Shown here: positions 16,872 through 27,463 of the stretch, one piece after another
Layout: each line of letters begins with the position of its first letter
Numbering within the stretch: position 1 is the first letter of the stretch
DNA from: Lachnospiraceae bacterium
GTDB lineage: Bacteria > Bacillota > Clostridia > Lachnospirales > Lachnospiraceae
DNA: 64,000 nt
NCBI GenBank assembly: GCA_910574965.1
Contig: CAJTDB010000006.1
Coordinates: 62,001-126,000, forward strand
Reading direction: 5' to 3'
Notes under the pieces: generated by a model
What the model saw: the letters and a program-made list of their open reading frames with translations, nothing else
Databases searched by the model: none
What the model was told of the DNA's origin: nothing
Program-made: the position numbers and the translations under genes

Positions 16872-19292
16872 ATGAATACATCATTATCATGGATCAGAGC
16901 ATATGTGCCGGACTTAAATGTGAGCGCCCAGGAATTTACAGATGCTATGACTTTATCCGGATCGAAGGTGGAAGGTTTTACAAAATTAGACGAAGATCTG
17001 GAGCATATTATCATCGGACAGATTGAGAAGATCGAGCGTCATCCGGATGCGGACAAACTGATCGTCTGCCAGGTGAAGATTGGAGAGCAGCAGACAATCC
17101 AGATCGTTACAGGGGCGCCTAACGTAAAAGAAGGAGACAAAGTGCCGGTAGTCGTGGACGGCGGACGGGTAGCCGGCGGTCATGATGGAAAGCTGACGCC
17201 TGGCGGGATCCGGATCAAGAAGGGAAAGCTGCGCGGTATTGAGTCAAACGGCATGATGTGTTCCATTGAGGAGCTGGGATCCAGCCGGGAAATGTATCCG
17301 GAAGCGCCGGAACTTGGCATCTATATATTTCCGGAGGATGCAGTCATAGGGGCAGATGCCATTGAAGCGTTAGGGCTTCGGGATGTGGTGTTTGAATTTG
17401 AGATCACGTCCAACCGTGTGGACTGCTACAGCGTTCTCGGACTTGCAAGAGAGGCTGCTGCCACATTCAAAAAGGAGTTCAAAGCACCGGTGGTGGAAGT
17501 AAAGGGAAGCGGCGGCGATGTCAATGACTATATTAAGGTAGAGGTGAAGGATACAGAGCTCTGTCCCAGATACTGTGCAAGAGTCGTGAAAAATATCCGT
17601 CTGGCGCCGTCACCGGAGTGGATGCAGAGAAGGCTGGCTTCCGTGGGCATCCGGCCCATCAACAATGTGGTGGATATTACCAACTATGTCATGGAAGAGT
17701 ATGGACAGCCCATGCATGCATACGATCTGGATACGATCGCAGGGAAGCAGATCATTGTCCGCCGGGCAGCTCAGGATGAGAAGTTCGTCACACTGGACGG
17801 ACAGGAGCGTACATTGGATGACTCTGTTCTGATGATCTGCGACGGCGAGAAAGCAGTGGGTATGGCAGGCATCATGGGCGGCGAAAATTCCATGATTACA
17901 GAAGATGTGCATACGATGCTTTTTGAGGCGGCCTGTTTTGACGGAACCAACATTCGTCTTTCCAGTAAAAAAGTGGGACTCCGGACGGAAGCATCCGGGA
18001 AATTCGAGAAAGGGCTGGATCCAAACAATGCAGAAGCGGCCATCAATCGTGCCTGCCAGCTTATTGAAGAGCTGGGGGCCGGAGAAGTGGTAGACGGTAT
18101 GGTGGATGTCTGTGCAGGGATCAAGGAACCTGTTCGTATTCCCTTTGAGCCGGAGCGCATCAATGGGCTGCTTGGCACAGAGCTTGACCAGGAACAGATG
18201 CTGTCTTACTTTGGACCGCTGGAGATCCGGTATGAGGAGTCGACCAAAGAACTGACGATTCCCAGCTTTCGGCAGGATCTGCGCTGCATGGCGGACATTG
18301 CAGAAGAGGTGGCGCGTTTCTATGGATATGACAACATTCCGACGACGCTTCCCAAAGGAGAGGCAACGACCGGCAAACTTCCGTTCTATTTGCGGGTAGA
18401 GCAGACGGCAAGGGATATGGCGGAGTTCTGCGGGTTTTCTCAGGGAATGACCTATAGCTTTGAGAGCCCCAAAGTATTTGACCGGCTGCTTCTGCCGCCG
18501 GATGCCAAGGAACGCAAAGCGGTAGTGATTTCCAATCCGTTAGGAGAAGATTTCTCCATCATGCGTACCATTTCTTTAAATGGGATGCTGACTTCTCTGT
18601 CTACCAACTACAACCGGAGAAATAAGAACGTACGTTTGTATGAACTTGGAAATATTTATCTGCCGAAAAGCCTGCCCCTTCAGGAACTGCCGGATGAGCG
18701 GATGCAGTTTACTCTGGGCATGTATGGAGACGGAGACTTCTTCACCATGAAAGGGGTAGTGGAGGAATTTTTAGACCGGCTGGGCATGAACAAAAAGGAG
18801 ACCTATGATCCGAAGTCCGGGAAGCCGTTCCTTCATCCGGGCCGTCAGGCGGCCATACTGTATGACGGAACACAGATTGGCTATATGGGTGAAGTCCATC
18901 CGACAGTTGCTGTTTCTTACGGTATTGGGGACCGGGCTTATGTGGCGGTACTGGATATGCCATCCATTGTAGAGCGGGCGACTTTTGACCGGAAATATGA
19001 AGGAATTGCCCGTTTCCCGGCGGTTACAAGAGATATTTCCATGGTCGTTCCCAAAGACGTGATGGTAGGACAGATCGAGGAGATTATTGCAGTCCGCGGC
19101 GGGAAGATCTTGGAGAGCTACGAACTGTTTGACGTCTATGAAGGGGCACAGATCCAGGAAGGCTATAAGTCTGTGGCGTATTCCATTGTATTCCGTGCCA
19201 AAGATAAGACATTGGAAGAGGCAGAGATTACAACGGTCATGAAGAAGATTCTAAACGGCCTGCAGTCTCTGGGGGCGGAGCTTAGACAGTGA
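16872..19292 (+). CDS. pheT: Phenylalanine-tRNA ligase beta subunit
   Basis: An 806-residue subunit of full bacterial length. The N-terminal tRNA-binding (EMAP-like) domain spans about residues 40-150 ([22 protein letters not shown]), followed by the B3/B4 editing region, the B5 domain around residues 400-480, a catalytic-like core, and a C-terminal ferredoxin-fold anticodon-binding domain (about 710-806, [14 protein letters not shown]). Pairs with PheS. The stop codon overlaps the queA start, indicating translational coupling. Confidence 0.97.
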   Translation: MNTSLSWIRAYVPDLNVSAQEFTDAMTLSGSKVEGFTKLDEDLEHIIIGQIEKIERHPDADKLIVCQVKIGEQQTIQIVTGAPNVKEGDKVPVVVDGGRVAGGHDGKLTPGGIRIKKGKLRGIESNGMMCSIEELGSSREMYPEAPELGIYIFPEDAVIGADAIEALGLRDVVFEFEITSNRVDCYSVLGLAREAAATFKKEFKAPVVEVKGSGGDVNDYIKVEVKDTELCPRYCARVVKNIRLAPSPEWMQRRLASVGIRPINNVVDITNYVMEEYGQPMHAYDLDTIAGKQIIVRRAAQDEKFVTLDGQERTLDDSVLMICDGEKAVGMAGIMGGENSMITEDVHTMLFEAACFDGTNIRLSSKKVGLRTEASGKFEKGLDPNNAEAAINRACQLIEELGAGEVVDGMVDVCAGIKEPVRIPFEPERINGLLGTELDQEQMLSYFGPLEIRYEESTKELTIPSFRQDLRCMADIAEEVARFYGYDNIPTTLPKGEATTGKLPFYLRVEQTARDMAEFCGFSQGMTYSFESPKVFDRLLLPPDAKERKAVVISNPLGEDFSIMRTISLNGMLTSLSTNYNRRNKNVRLYELGNIYLPKSLPLQELPDERMQFTLGMYGDGDFFTMKGVVEEFLDRLGMNKKETYDPKSGKPFLHPGRQAAILYDGTQIGYMGEVHPTVAVSYGIGDRAYVAVLDMPSIVERATFDRKYEGIARFPAVTRDISMVVPKDVMVGQIEEIIAVRGGKILESYELFDVYEGAQIQEGYKSVAYSIVFRAKDKTLEEAEITTVMKKILNGLQSLGAELRQ

Positions 19293-20317
19293 TGAACCTG
19301 CATGATTTTTATTACGAGCTTCCACAGGAGCTGATCGCTCAGGATCCTTTAGAGGACCGGTCCGGGTCCAGGCTGCTTTGCCTGGACCGGGCATCCAAAA
19401 CCGTGTCCCATCATGTTTTCAGAGAGATCATAGACATGTTAGAGCCGGGAGATTGTCTGGTGCTCAATGACACAAAGGTAATTCCCGCCCGTTTGATGGG
19501 CAGCAAAGTAGGGACCGATGCGAAGATTGAGGTTCTTCTGCTGAAGCGCCTGGAGGACCGTGTCTGGGAGACACTGGTAAAACCAGGAAAGAAAGCAAAG
19601 CCAGGGACAAACATCTCCTTTGGAGACGGGCTTTTGACCGGCGAAGTGTTAGAGGTGGTGGAGGACGGCAACCGGCTGATCCGGTTCGATTATGAGGGGA
19701 TTTTTGAAGAGATTTTGGACCGTTTGGGCCAGATGCCGCTTCCGCCCTATATTACCCACCAACTAAAAGACAAGAACCGCTATCAGACAGTCTATGCAAA
19801 GCATGACGGTTCGGCGGCGGCGCCTACAGCGGGGCTTCACTTTACAAAAGAGCTTCTGGAAAAGATTCGGGAAAAAGGCGTACAGATTGTACGCATAACG
19901 CTGCATGTGGGACTTGGGACGTTCCGTCCGGTGAAAGTAGAAAATATTACCGAACATCATATGCATTCAGAATATTACGTAGTAGAGGAAGATGCGGCCC
20001 GGAAGATCAATGAGACAAAGCAGAAAGGCGGCAGAGTCATTCCGGTAGGAACGACTAGCTGCCGGACGTTGGAGTCTGCGGCCGGAGAGGACGGTATCCT
20101 TCAGGCCGGAAGCGGCTGGACGGACATTTTCATCTATCCCGGATACCAGTTCCGTGTAACAGACTGCCTGATTACGAATTTTCATCTGCCGGAATCGACG
20201 CTGCTGATGCTGGTGTCCGCCCTGGCTGGCCGGGAGCAGATCATGGCGGCTTATGAAGAGGCGGTGAGAGAGCGGTATCGGTTTTTCAGTTTTGGGGATG
20301 CGATGTTTATCAAATGA
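19292..20317 (+). CDS. queA: S-adenosylmethionine:tRNA ribosyltransferase-isomerase
   Basis: A 341-residue enzyme of queuosine biosynthesis that transfers and isomerises the ribosyl group of S-adenosylmethionine to preQ1 in tRNA, giving epoxyqueuosine. The family N-terminus ([17 protein letters not shown]), the GLHFTKELL segment and the C-terminal [16 protein letters not shown] block are all present. The ATG overlaps the last base of the pheT stop; a GTG three bases earlier is also possible. Its position behind pheST suggests partial control by the Phe T-box, unless an internal promoter exists. Confidence 0.96.
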   Translation: MNLHDFYYELPQELIAQDPLEDRSGSRLLCLDRASKTVSHHVFREIIDMLEPGDCLVLNDTKVIPARLMGSKVGTDAKIEVLLLKRLEDRVWETLVKPGKKAKPGTNISFGDGLLTGEVLEVVEDGNRLIRFDYEGIFEEILDRLGQMPLPPYITHQLKDKNRYQTVYAKHDGSAAAPTAGLHFTKELLEKIREKGVQIVRITLHVGLGTFRPVKVENITEHHMHSEYYVVEEDAARKINETKQKGGRVIPVGTTSCRTLESAAGEDGILQAGSGWTDIFIYPGYQFRVTDCLITNFHLPESTLLMLVSALAGREQIMAAYEEAVRERYRFFSFGDAMFIK

Positions 20318-20362
20318 CACCGAAGTGGAACTTTTGTTAAGTGGAAGCAAGTCCATCTGGAG

Positions 20363-20412
20363 AAAGAAGAATCCCCGAACCGTGTTCCGGCACAGTTCGG
20401 GGATTCTTCTTT
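20363..20412. terminator. Bidirectional terminator between queA and the ABC exporter gene
   Basis: A perfect 15-bp stem (20366-20380 with 20395-20409), extendable by three A-T pairs. T-rich tracts occur on both sides, so it can end queA on the plus strand and the convergent ABC gene on the minus strand. Confidence 0.88.
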
Positions 20413-20434
20413 ATTTCAACGGCATAGCTCGGCT

Positions 20435-22192
20435 TTATGAAGTCTGCATTCCTCCAAGGTCCGCAGATGTATACAACTGATAATAAATGCCTTTCTTTTT
20501 CATCAGTGTTTCATGACTGCCTTCTTCTACGATCTGATTCCCGGACAGAACTAGAATACGGTCTGCGCCGTGAATTGTAGTGAGCCGGTGGGCGATGGTA
20601 AGCGTCGTCCGTCCGGCAGCCAGTTTGTCTAAAGAGGCCGATACAAGATGTTCGCTTTCGTTGTCCAAAGCGGCTGTGGCTTCGTCCAGCAGAAGCACCT
20701 GAGGAGCTTTTAAGAACACTCTGGCAATGCTGATTCTCTGCTTCTGTCCGCCGGACAGTTTCACCCCGCGTTCTCCGACGAAAGTATCATAGCCATCTTT
20801 TAATTCGATGATAAATTCATGAGCACCGGCCAATTTGGCAGCTTCTATTACTTCCTCCCAGGACGCTTCCGGTTTGCCGTAGGCGATATTTTCATAAACC
20901 GTTCCAGAAAACAGATAGACATCCTGCTGGACGACACCGATGTTCTCACGAAGACTTTGGAGGGTTAGATGGCGGATATTTTGGTCATCCAGCAGAATTT
21001 CACCTTCAGTGGGGTCGTAAAAACGGGGAATGAGACTGCAAAGCGTTGTTTTTCCGCCGCCGGAGGGGCCTACAAGAGCCACTTTCTCTCCCGGCTGGAT
21101 GGTCAGACTGATGTGGGAGAGAACCGGTGTATGGTCGTCAGGATATTCAAAAGAGACATTTCGGAAGGTGATCTGTCCTTTTACATCTGTCAGAGGAATG
21201 GCGCCTTCTTCATCAAAAATGTCTACCGACGCATCCATAAGTTCCGTAAAACGTTCGATGCCGGTCATGCCTCTTTGAAACTGTTCTGCAAATTCGATGA
21301 TTCTTCGTATAGTTGCCAGAAGCGTTGTTACATACAGCGTATATGCCACCAGATCGGCAGGTGCAATGCGCCCGTTTATCATAAAAATGCCCCCAGCTAC
21401 AATTACGACCACATACATCAGTCCGTCGAAGATCCGTATGGTATTCTGGAAGGCCGCCATATATTTGTAAGTCTGTCTCTTGATCTTTAAAAATTCCTGA
21501 TTATCCCGATTGAATTTATCCATTTCTATGGCTTCGTTGGCGAAAGCCCGGACAACTTTATTGCCAAGAAGGTTGTCTTCAATTCGGGCATTCAGCTCGC
21601 CAATGTGATTTCTCTGACGTTTAAATGCTTTTCGTACCTGCAGATTAAACCAGGTGCAGGAGACGGCCATGACCGGAATCAGCAGGAAGAGGATGACCGT
21701 CAAAAGCAGATTAACCTGTGCCAGAATCACAAAAGATACTGCTGCCTTTAAGAAAGCGATAAAAAATTCTTCCGGGCAGTGGTGGGCGAATTCGGTTACG
21801 TCAAAAAGATCACTGGTGATCCGGGACATGATCTGTCCCACCTTCGTGTTGTTAAAATAGTTGTCGGACAGTTTTTGCAGATGGGCAAAGGCATCCTCCC
21901 GCATATCTGTCTCGATGGCGGCGCCCATTACATGTCCGGTGTAGGCCATATAAAAACTTGCCATTCCGTCAATAATACGCAGGGCAAAATAAATGCCGCC
22001 GATGGTAAAGATCATACGCAGCGTGAGCGACTGCAGATCGTTCATTCCTACATTGGTAATGTAACGGAGGATCAGAGGCAGCACCAGCTCGCATATGGTA
22101 GTGAGCGCGGCGCAGAACAGGTCCATAACCATAATCCAGGTGTATTTCCGGTAGTATGGGAGAAATCGTTTTAAAAGAGTGCCGGTTTTCAT
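20435..22192 (-). CDS. ABC exporter, fused membrane and ATPase domains (MsbA/YknV type)
   Basis: A 585-residue half-transporter. The first 320 residues form a six-helix type IV exporter domain; the nucleotide-binding domain has Walker A GPSGGGKTT, the signature LSGGQKQR and Walker B LLLDEATAALD, with the H-loop IAHRLTT. As a single gene it probably works as a homodimer moving drugs or lipids outward; the substrate is not apparent. The ATG at 22192 follows AAAGGA on the minus strand; the longer frame to 22231 has no better signal. Convergent with queA and divergent from tyrA. Confidence 0.9.
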   Translation of the reverse strand: MKTGTLLKRFLPYYRKYTWIMVMDLFCAALTTICELVLPLILRYITNVGMNDLQSLTLRMIFTIGGIYFALRIIDGMASFYMAYTGHVMGAAIETDMREDAFAHLQKLSDNYFNNTKVGQIMSRITSDLFDVTEFAHHCPEEFFIAFLKAAVSFVILAQVNLLLTVILFLLIPVMAVSCTWFNLQVRKAFKRQRNHIGELNARIEDNLLGNKVVRAFANEAIEMDKFNRDNQEFLKIKRQTYKYMAAFQNTIRIFDGLMYVVVIVAGGIFMINGRIAPADLVAYTLYVTTLLATIRRIIEFAEQFQRGMTGIERFTELMDASVDIFDEEGAIPLTDVKGQITFRNVSFEYPDDHTPVLSHISLTIQPGEKVALVGPSGGGKTTLCSLIPRFYDPTEGEILLDDQNIRHLTLQSLRENIGVVQQDVYLFSGTVYENIAYGKPEASWEEVIEAAKLAGAHEFIIELKDGYDTFVGERGVKLSGGQKQRISIARVFLKAPQVLLLDEATAALDNESEHLVSASLDKLAAGRTTLTIAHRLTTIHGADRILVLSGNQIVEEGSHETLMKKKGIYYQLYTSADLGGMQTS

Positions 22193-22249
22193 CGGGGAGC
22201 ATCCTTTCTGTTCTGGGTTTTCTGTCTGCACAAGCAGTGTGTTGTCCTC

Positions 22250-22278
22250 ATTGTATCATGAAGGCCAAAATCTGGCAA
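22250..22278 (-). promoter_or_regulatory. Promoter of the ABC exporter gene
   Basis: Read on the minus strand: TTGCCA (-35), a 17-base spacer and TACAAT (-10), about 58 bases before the start codon. Confidence 0.65.
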
Positions 22279-22365
22279 TCTGGAAACATGTTTCCTTCCG
22301 TCTTCCCATTTTATAAATTTCATGTTATACTTAATAAATTAACGTGCTAAAGGAGACATGCTGTT

Positions 22366-23457
22366 ATGAAGATCGGTTTTATCGGACTGGGCCTGATGGG
22401 CGGTTCCATTGCCAGGGCAGTTCGCTATTTTTATCCGGAAGCAGAGATCATTGCCGCTTCCCGTACCCGTGCTTCGGTGGAACAGGCTATAGAGGACGGC
22501 GTTGTGAGCCGGGCCGCAGAGGGAGTTACCGGCGACTTTGGAGACTGTGATTACATATTTCTGTGCGCACCTGTGTCGAGCAATGCAGAGTACCTAAAGA
22601 AATTGAAGCCCGTCATCGGGCCTGCCTGTATCATTACAGATGTAGGAAGTACGAAAAGTGATATCCATGCAAAGGTGACAGAGCTTCAGATGGAGGAGCA
22701 TTTCATCGGAGGACATCCTATGGCGGGTTCGGAGAAGACCGGATATTCCCATTCAAAACGTATTCTGATCGAAAATGCCTATTATGTCATCACCCCTTCT
22801 GAAAAGGTGCCCAAAGAGGCGGTAGAGCGCTACAGGGACCTTGTAGCAAGCCTGAAGGCCCTGCCCCTGATTCTGGACTATCGGACTCACGATTATGTAA
22901 CAGCCGGCATCAGTCATCTTCCTCATATTATTGCTTCGGCTCTTGTTAATCTTGTACGGGATTCCGACACAGAGGATGGAATTATGAAGCTGGTAGCTGC
23001 AGGGGGATTTAAAGATATTACAAGGATCGCTTCGTCCTCTCCGGAGATGTGGGAACAGATCTGCATGACCAACCGGGAAAATATTTCTTCTATCTTAAAT
23101 GATTACATTCAGTCCCTGATTAGAATCAGGCAGAAGCTGGACGATGCAGAAGGGGGAGCGGTATATCATCTTTTTGAAACTTCCAGAGATTATCGGGACA
23201 GTCTTCCGGTCAGAGGAAGCGGTCCTATCCAGCCGGTTTATGAAATCTACTGCGACATGGTGGATGAGGCCGGAGGAATCGCCACATTGGCGACGATTTT
23301 GGCCAGCAACCAGATCAATCTGAAAAATATCGGCATCATACACAGCCGGGAATTTATCGAGGCCGTTCTGCGCATTGAATTTTATGATGAAAAATCCAGA
23401 AAACAGGCGGCAGAGATTCTGCGGAAATACCGGTATGTCATCTATGAACGTTCCTGA
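22366..23457 (+). CDS. tyrA: Prephenate dehydrogenase with C-terminal ACT domain
   Basis: A 363-residue NAD(P)-dependent enzyme of tyrosine biosynthesis that oxidises and decarboxylates prephenate to 4-hydroxyphenylpyruvate. The Rossmann motif GFIGLGLMGGSIA is at residues 4-16, the catalytic-region block GGHPMAGSEKTGY is near 119, and SHLPHIIASAL is in the helical domain. Residues about 292-360 form an ACT regulatory domain, which usually gives feedback control by tyrosine. AAAGGAG precedes the ATG by 11 bases. It lies directly upstream of aroA, an aromatic amino-acid pair. Confidence 0.94.
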   Translation: MKIGFIGLGLMGGSIARAVRYFYPEAEIIAASRTRASVEQAIEDGVVSRAAEGVTGDFGDCDYIFLCAPVSSNAEYLKKLKPVIGPACIITDVGSTKSDIHAKVTELQMEEHFIGGHPMAGSEKTGYSHSKRILIENAYYVITPSEKVPKEAVERYRDLVASLKALPLILDYRTHDYVTAGISHLPHIIASALVNLVRDSDTEDGIMKLVAAGGFKDITRIASSSPEMWEQICMTNRENISSILNDYIQSLIRIRQKLDDAEGGAVYHLFETSRDYRDSLPVRGSGPIQPVYEIYCDMVDEAGGIATLATILASNQINLKNIGIIHSREFIEAVLRIEFYDEKSRKQAAEILRKYRYVIYERS

Positions 23458-23484
23458 GTGGTATGAGGAAAAAGGAGTTTGACT

Positions 23485-24765
23485 ATGAAATTTACAAGAG
23501 CAGAGGCATTAAAAGGAACGGTTACGGTTCCGGGAGACAAGAGCATTTCCCACCGCAGCATCATGTTTGGGGCACTTGCGGAGGGAACTACCCGTGTGAC
23601 GAATTTTCTGCAGGGGGCGGATTGTCTGTCGACCATTCAATGTTTTCGAAAACTGGGCATCCGGATTGAAAATACGCCGGAGGAAATCCGCATTTACGGA
23701 AAAGGGCTTCATGGACTTCTTGCGCCGTCCGGGGGGTTGGACACAGGCAACAGCGGGACGACCACCCGGCTGATCTGCGGGATTTTGGCAGGGCAGGATT
23801 TTCAGACAGAGCTAAATGGAGATGCATCCATACAGTCCAGGCCCATGAGGCGAATTATGGATCCGCTCTCCCAGATGGGAGCTAAGATCGAGAGTCTGCG
23901 CGGAAATGACTGTGCGCCCCTTCGCATTCAAGGGACGAAGCTGCACGGGATTCATTATCATTCTAAAGTGGCATCTGCTCAGGTGAAGTCCTGTATCCTG
24001 CTGGCTGGCCTTTATGCAGACGGTCCGGTAAGTGTGACGGAACCAAGCCTGTCCAGAAATCATTCGGAAATTTTACTGCGGCATTTCGGCGCTTCCGTGT
24101 CCGGCGAAGGGACGACTGTCATTATACAGCCGGAGCCAAAGCTTCTGGCTCAGGAGATTCAGGTGCCCGGAGATATCTCTTCTGCTGCCTATTTTATCGC
24201 GGCGGGGCTTCTCGTGCCGGGATCTGAGATTCTGATTCGAAATGTGGGCATCAATCCCACCAGAGACGGGCTTTTAAAGGTGTGCAAAGAGATGGGAGCG
24301 GACATTACGCTGCTTCAGGAAGATTATAGGAGCGGCGAACCGGTGGCAGATCTTCTGGTCCGGCACAGCAGTCTCCACGGCGTAACCGTAGAGGGCGCAC
24401 TCATTCCCACGCTGATTGATGAACTTCCGGTGGTGGCTGCGCTTGCCTGCTTTGCCCAAGGAAAAACCGTGATCCGGGATGCACAGGAGCTGAAAGTAAA
24501 AGAATCCAACCGCATCGATGTGATGACAGAGAATCTTAGGGCTATGGGAGCAAGGATTACAGCAACCGAGGACGGGATGATCATTGAGGGCGGAGCGCCT
24601 CTGCACGGGGCGGTCATTGACAGCCATCTGGACCATCGGATTGCGATGACCTTTGCGGTGACGGCCCTGGGGGCAGAGGGAGAGACAACGATCAAAGATG
24701 CGGACTGTGTCAGGATCAGTTATCCGGAATTTTACAAGGAACTGGAAAGACTGTGCGGAGCATGA
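23485..24765 (+). CDS. aroA: 3-phosphoshikimate 1-carboxyvinyltransferase (EPSP synthase)
   Basis: A 426-residue shikimate-pathway enzyme joining shikimate-3-phosphate and phosphoenolpyruvate. Substrate-binding landmarks are GDKSISHRS near residue 18, LDTGNSGTTTRL near 90, the IDELPVVAALACFAQG block and KESNRIDVM. The start is the ATG at 23485 with AAAGGAG seven bases upstream; a TTG six bases earlier is in frame but lies inside the spacing. Only 27 bases separate it from tyrA, so one transcript is likely. Confidence 0.96.
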   Translation: MKFTRAEALKGTVTVPGDKSISHRSIMFGALAEGTTRVTNFLQGADCLSTIQCFRKLGIRIENTPEEIRIYGKGLHGLLAPSGGLDTGNSGTTTRLICGILAGQDFQTELNGDASIQSRPMRRIMDPLSQMGAKIESLRGNDCAPLRIQGTKLHGIHYHSKVASAQVKSCILLAGLYADGPVSVTEPSLSRNHSEILLRHFGASVSGEGTTVIIQPEPKLLAQEIQVPGDISSAAYFIAAGLLVPGSEILIRNVGINPTRDGLLKVCKEMGADITLLQEDYRSGEPVADLLVRHSSLHGVTVEGALIPTLIDELPVVAALACFAQGKTVIRDAQELKVKESNRIDVMTENLRAMGARITATEDGMIIEGGAPLHGAVIDSHLDHRIAMTFAVTALGAEGETTIKDADCVRISYPEFYKELERLCGA

Positions 24766-24901
24766 AGATTTGATTCGGAATCGAATATAAGTTCGAACCA
24801 CAAAGAACATACGCACAAAATATTTATATGGAAATTCCGCGGAAAACATTGTAAAATAAAGAAAACACAAAGGAAATGCCGCAAGGGGAAAGGTAAAAGC
24901 T

Positions 24902-25528
24902 ATGAATTGTATTATTATTGGCGTTGCCGGCGGAACCGGCTCAGGGAAATCAACATTTACAAGAAGACTGGAGGAAGCGTTTCCGGACGATGTGGCGGTC
25001 ATTTATCATGACAGTTATTACCGCAGACAGGATGAGATCTCTTTGGAGGAGCGCAGGAAGGTAAATTATGACCATCCCGATTCCTTGGAAACTCAGCTTT
25101 TGCTGGAACATCTGCATTTATTAAAGGATGGAAAAGCCATTAAATGTCCGGTCTATGATTACAGCCAGCATAACCGTTCCGATTTGGTTCGTTCTGTTGA
25201 GCCAAGACGGATTATTATTGTAGAAGGGATTCTGATCCTGGCGGACAAGCGTCTTCGGGACCTTCTGGATATTAAGATCTATGTGGAAGCAGATGCGGAT
25301 GAACGAATCTTAAGAAGAGTGGTCCGGGACGTGAAAGAGCGCGGCCGGGATATTGACAATATTGTAGAACAGTATTTGACAACTGTGAAGCCTATGCATT
25401 ATCTCTATGTGGAGCCTACCCGTGCAATGGCTGATATTGTGATCAACAGCGGTATGAACAATGTTGCTTTTGATATTGTGCGTTCCAAGATTCGTCTGAT
25501 GCTGAATGATGAGAATGCAGATTTCTAA
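24902..25528 (+). CDS. udk: Uridine kinase
   Basis: A 208-residue P-loop kinase that phosphorylates uridine and cytidine for pyrimidine salvage. Walker A GGTGSGKST lies at residues 10-18, the acceptor segment HDSYYR follows near 39, and IIIVEGILIL and the RDxxxRGRD-type lid are in place. Length matches bacterial Udk. AAAGG lies ahead of the ATG. The 136-base gap upstream is AT-rich and probably holds a promoter, but no confident -35/-10 pair was found. Confidence 0.92.
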   Translation: MNCIIIGVAGGTGSGKSTFTRRLEEAFPDDVAVIYHDSYYRRQDEISLEERRKVNYDHPDSLETQLLLEHLHLLKDGKAIKCPVYDYSQHNRSDLVRSVEPRRIIIVEGILILADKRLRDLLDIKIYVEADADERILRRVVRDVKERGRDIDNIVEQYLTTVKPMHYLYVEPTRAMADIVINSGMNNVAFDIVRSKIRLMLNDENADF

Positions 25529-25559
25529 ATAAAGTGTAGATGAAGGAGGAGCAGAGTTT

Positions 25560-25970
25560 ATGTGGACCTGTCCAAAGTGCAGGCGTACTTTTCAGAAACA
25601 GAATCAAAGTCATTACTGCGGGGAGGCGCCAAAGACCATCGATGCGTATATAGAGGCCCAGCCGGAGCAGGCAAAGCCATATCTGAGAGCACTTCGGGAT
25701 ACCCTCTGCAAAGCGCTTCCAGATGCAGAAGAGCGGATCTCATGGAGTATGCCGACATTTTGGGAGAAGCATAATCTCATTCAGTTTGCCGCCCATAAAA
25801 ACCATATCGGGCTGTATGCAGGAACAGAAGCAGTGAAGGAATTTGAAGAACGGCTGAAGGATTATAAAACGAGTAAGGGGACGATTCATCTTCGGTATGA
25901 TAAGCCGCTCCCGTTAGAACTGATCGCAGATATCGCCAGATGGTGTTATAAGACCGGGAATCATCCGTAA
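25560..25970 (+). CDS. DUF1801-type protein with N-terminal zinc-knuckle-like motif
   Basis: A 136-residue protein. Residues about 28-130 resemble the DUF1801/YdhG fold (LRDTLCKALPDAEERISWSMPTF, then LIQFAAHKNHIGLYAG). Residues 1-20 carry CPKC...HYC, a possible single zinc knuckle not found in all family members. The function is unknown; some related proteins have been called iron-chaperone-like, which is not established here. AAGGAGGAG lies before the ATG. It follows udk closely. Confidence 0.75.
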   Translation: MWTCPKCRRTFQKQNQSHYCGEAPKTIDAYIEAQPEQAKPYLRALRDTLCKALPDAEERISWSMPTFWEKHNLIQFAAHKNHIGLYAGTEAVKEFEERLKDYKTSKGTIHLRYDKPLPLELIADIARWCYKTGNHP

Positions 25971-26029
25971 AGCAGTCTGCAGGATCAGAGAGCTATTACT
26001 GCAAAGAGAAAAGTACAAGGAGAATACCA

Positions 26030-26959
26030 ATGAATTTAGGGATGAAGGAAAATTTGTCCGGAATCAGAAAGAAGAAAATTCGGGCGCTGTTTGCGGCTGC
26101 AGTGCTGGCCGCCGCGTTGTTTTTGCCGGCCTGTTCCGGCCCGACTGAGACGAATGCGCCCTCGAATGTGACAGCAGGAAGCAGTCCAGAGGCAGTGCCG
26201 TATATTGAAGTCAATGGCAATGTACCGGAATTTACAGAGGACGAGATTACAGCGGAATCTTTTGAACAGTACGCAGAGCTGGATGCCCTGGGGCGCTGCG
26301 GTACGGCCTTTGCCTGTGTCGGCCAGGATCTTATGCCCACCGAAGACCGCGGTTCCATCGGGCAGGTAAAGCCTTCCGGCTGGCATACGGTGAAATATGA
26401 CTGCGTGGACGGGAAATATCTGTATAATCGCTGTCATTTGATCGGCTATCAGTTGTCCGGTGAAAATGCCAATGAACAGAATCTGATTACAGGAACCCGT
26501 TATCTGAACATTGACGGAATGCTTTCCTTTGAAAATGAAATAGCCGACTATGTGAAAGAGACAGGCAATCACGTGATGTACCGGGTTACTCCGGAATTTG
26601 AAGGAGACAATCTGGTTGCAGACGGCGTACAGATGGAAGCACTGTCGGTGGAGGATGACGGAGCAGGGGTCTGCTTTAACGTATTTGCCTATAATATCCA
26701 GCCGGGTGTCGAGATTGATTATGCCACGGGCGAAAGCTGGCTGTCGGGAGAGACAAAAGAGATCGAGGAGCAGCGGGAGTATACAGATGAGGAAAAAGGC
26801 ACGGAAGATTATATGATTAATACGAGTACGAAGAAGTTCCATCATCCGGACTGCAGCAGCATTATCAATACAAAGGAAGAGAACAAGGAGAGCTTTAACG
26901 GACCCAGACAGTGGCTGATTGAAAATGGATATGAGCCCTGCGGAAAGTGCAAGCCCTGA
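26030..26959 (+). CDS. Secreted lipoprotein DNA/RNA non-specific endonuclease
   Basis: A 309-residue protein. A lipoprotein signal ends in LPAC at about residue 35. The nuclease core (about 75-245) resembles the DNA/RNA non-specific endonuclease family, with the catalytic-region block YNRCHLIGYQLSGENAN..NLITGTRYLN, in which the His of RCHLI is the expected general base. The C-terminal 50 residues contain FHHPDCSSI and GYEPCGKCKP, an Ada-like metal-binding tail frequent in Firmicutes exported nucleases. Probable role is extracellular nucleic-acid degradation for nutrition or competition. Confidence 0.85.
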   Translation: MNLGMKENLSGIRKKKIRALFAAAVLAAALFLPACSGPTETNAPSNVTAGSSPEAVPYIEVNGNVPEFTEDEITAESFEQYAELDALGRCGTAFACVGQDLMPTEDRGSIGQVKPSGWHTVKYDCVDGKYLYNRCHLIGYQLSGENANEQNLITGTRYLNIDGMLSFENEIADYVKETGNHVMYRVTPEFEGDNLVADGVQMEALSVEDDGAGVCFNVFAYNIQPGVEIDYATGESWLSGETKEIEEQREYTDEEKGTEDYMINTSTKKFHHPDCSSIINTKEENKESFNGPRQWLIENGYEPCGKCKP

Positions 26960-26975
26960 CAAAAGGAGGGAACTT

Positions 26976-27290
26976 ATGCCAGCAGTTCTTACAAAAGAGC
27001 TGATCTATGAGATCCTCTCGGCAGTAGAAGAAATCCCGCCGGGAAAGGTTGCTTCTTACGGACAGATTGCGGCGCTGATCGGAAGAGTACAGAATGCGAG
27101 ACTTGTGGGAAAAGTGCTGGGAATGTCCGAATACTATGGAAAATATCCCTGTCATCGGGTGGTAAACCATGCAGGACGGCTGGCACCGTGCTTTCGGGAG
27201 CAGAAGAGTCTGCTGCTGGAAGAAAGGGTAAAATTTAAAGACGATACCCATGTGGATATGAAAAAATGCAGGTGGGATGGCCAGGAGTGA
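26976..27290 (+). CDS. MGMT-family (methylated-DNA-cysteine methyltransferase-like) protein
   Basis: A 104-residue protein consisting only of the C-terminal Ada/Ogt DNA-binding and active-site domain (PPGKVASYGQIAALIG). The active-site block is YPCHRVV with Cys at about residue 59. Alkyltransferase-like proteins of this short size often have lost that Cys, so its retention suggests true alkyl acceptance is possible. It lacks the N-terminal domain of full O6-methylguanine methyltransferases. The ATG at 26976 has AAGGAGG six bases upstream; the longer in-frame start lies inside the nuclease gene. Confidence 0.85.
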   Translation: MPAVLTKELIYEILSAVEEIPPGKVASYGQIAALIGRVQNARLVGKVLGMSEYYGKYPCHRVVNHAGRLAPCFREQKSLLLEERVKFKDDTHVDMKKCRWDGQE

Positions 27291-27463
27291 GGAAGAAGTT
27301 CTGCTTCTGGCCGTTTGCCGATATTACAAATTATACATTTTTTCCAATACCAGGCAAACTTAAGACCGTATATGTGGTGGTCAAAAAGACATATAATGTA
27401 TTTGCGGAAGGGCGGTCAGGAAGTGATGATAGAGATTGCGGAAATTAGGCAAAGAGGGGTATT

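Noticed and set aside
24766-24901. Terminator or small RNA between aroA and udk
   Set aside because: Short complementary pieces such as GATTC/GAATC occur, but no stable stem with a T run and no convincing promoter pair.
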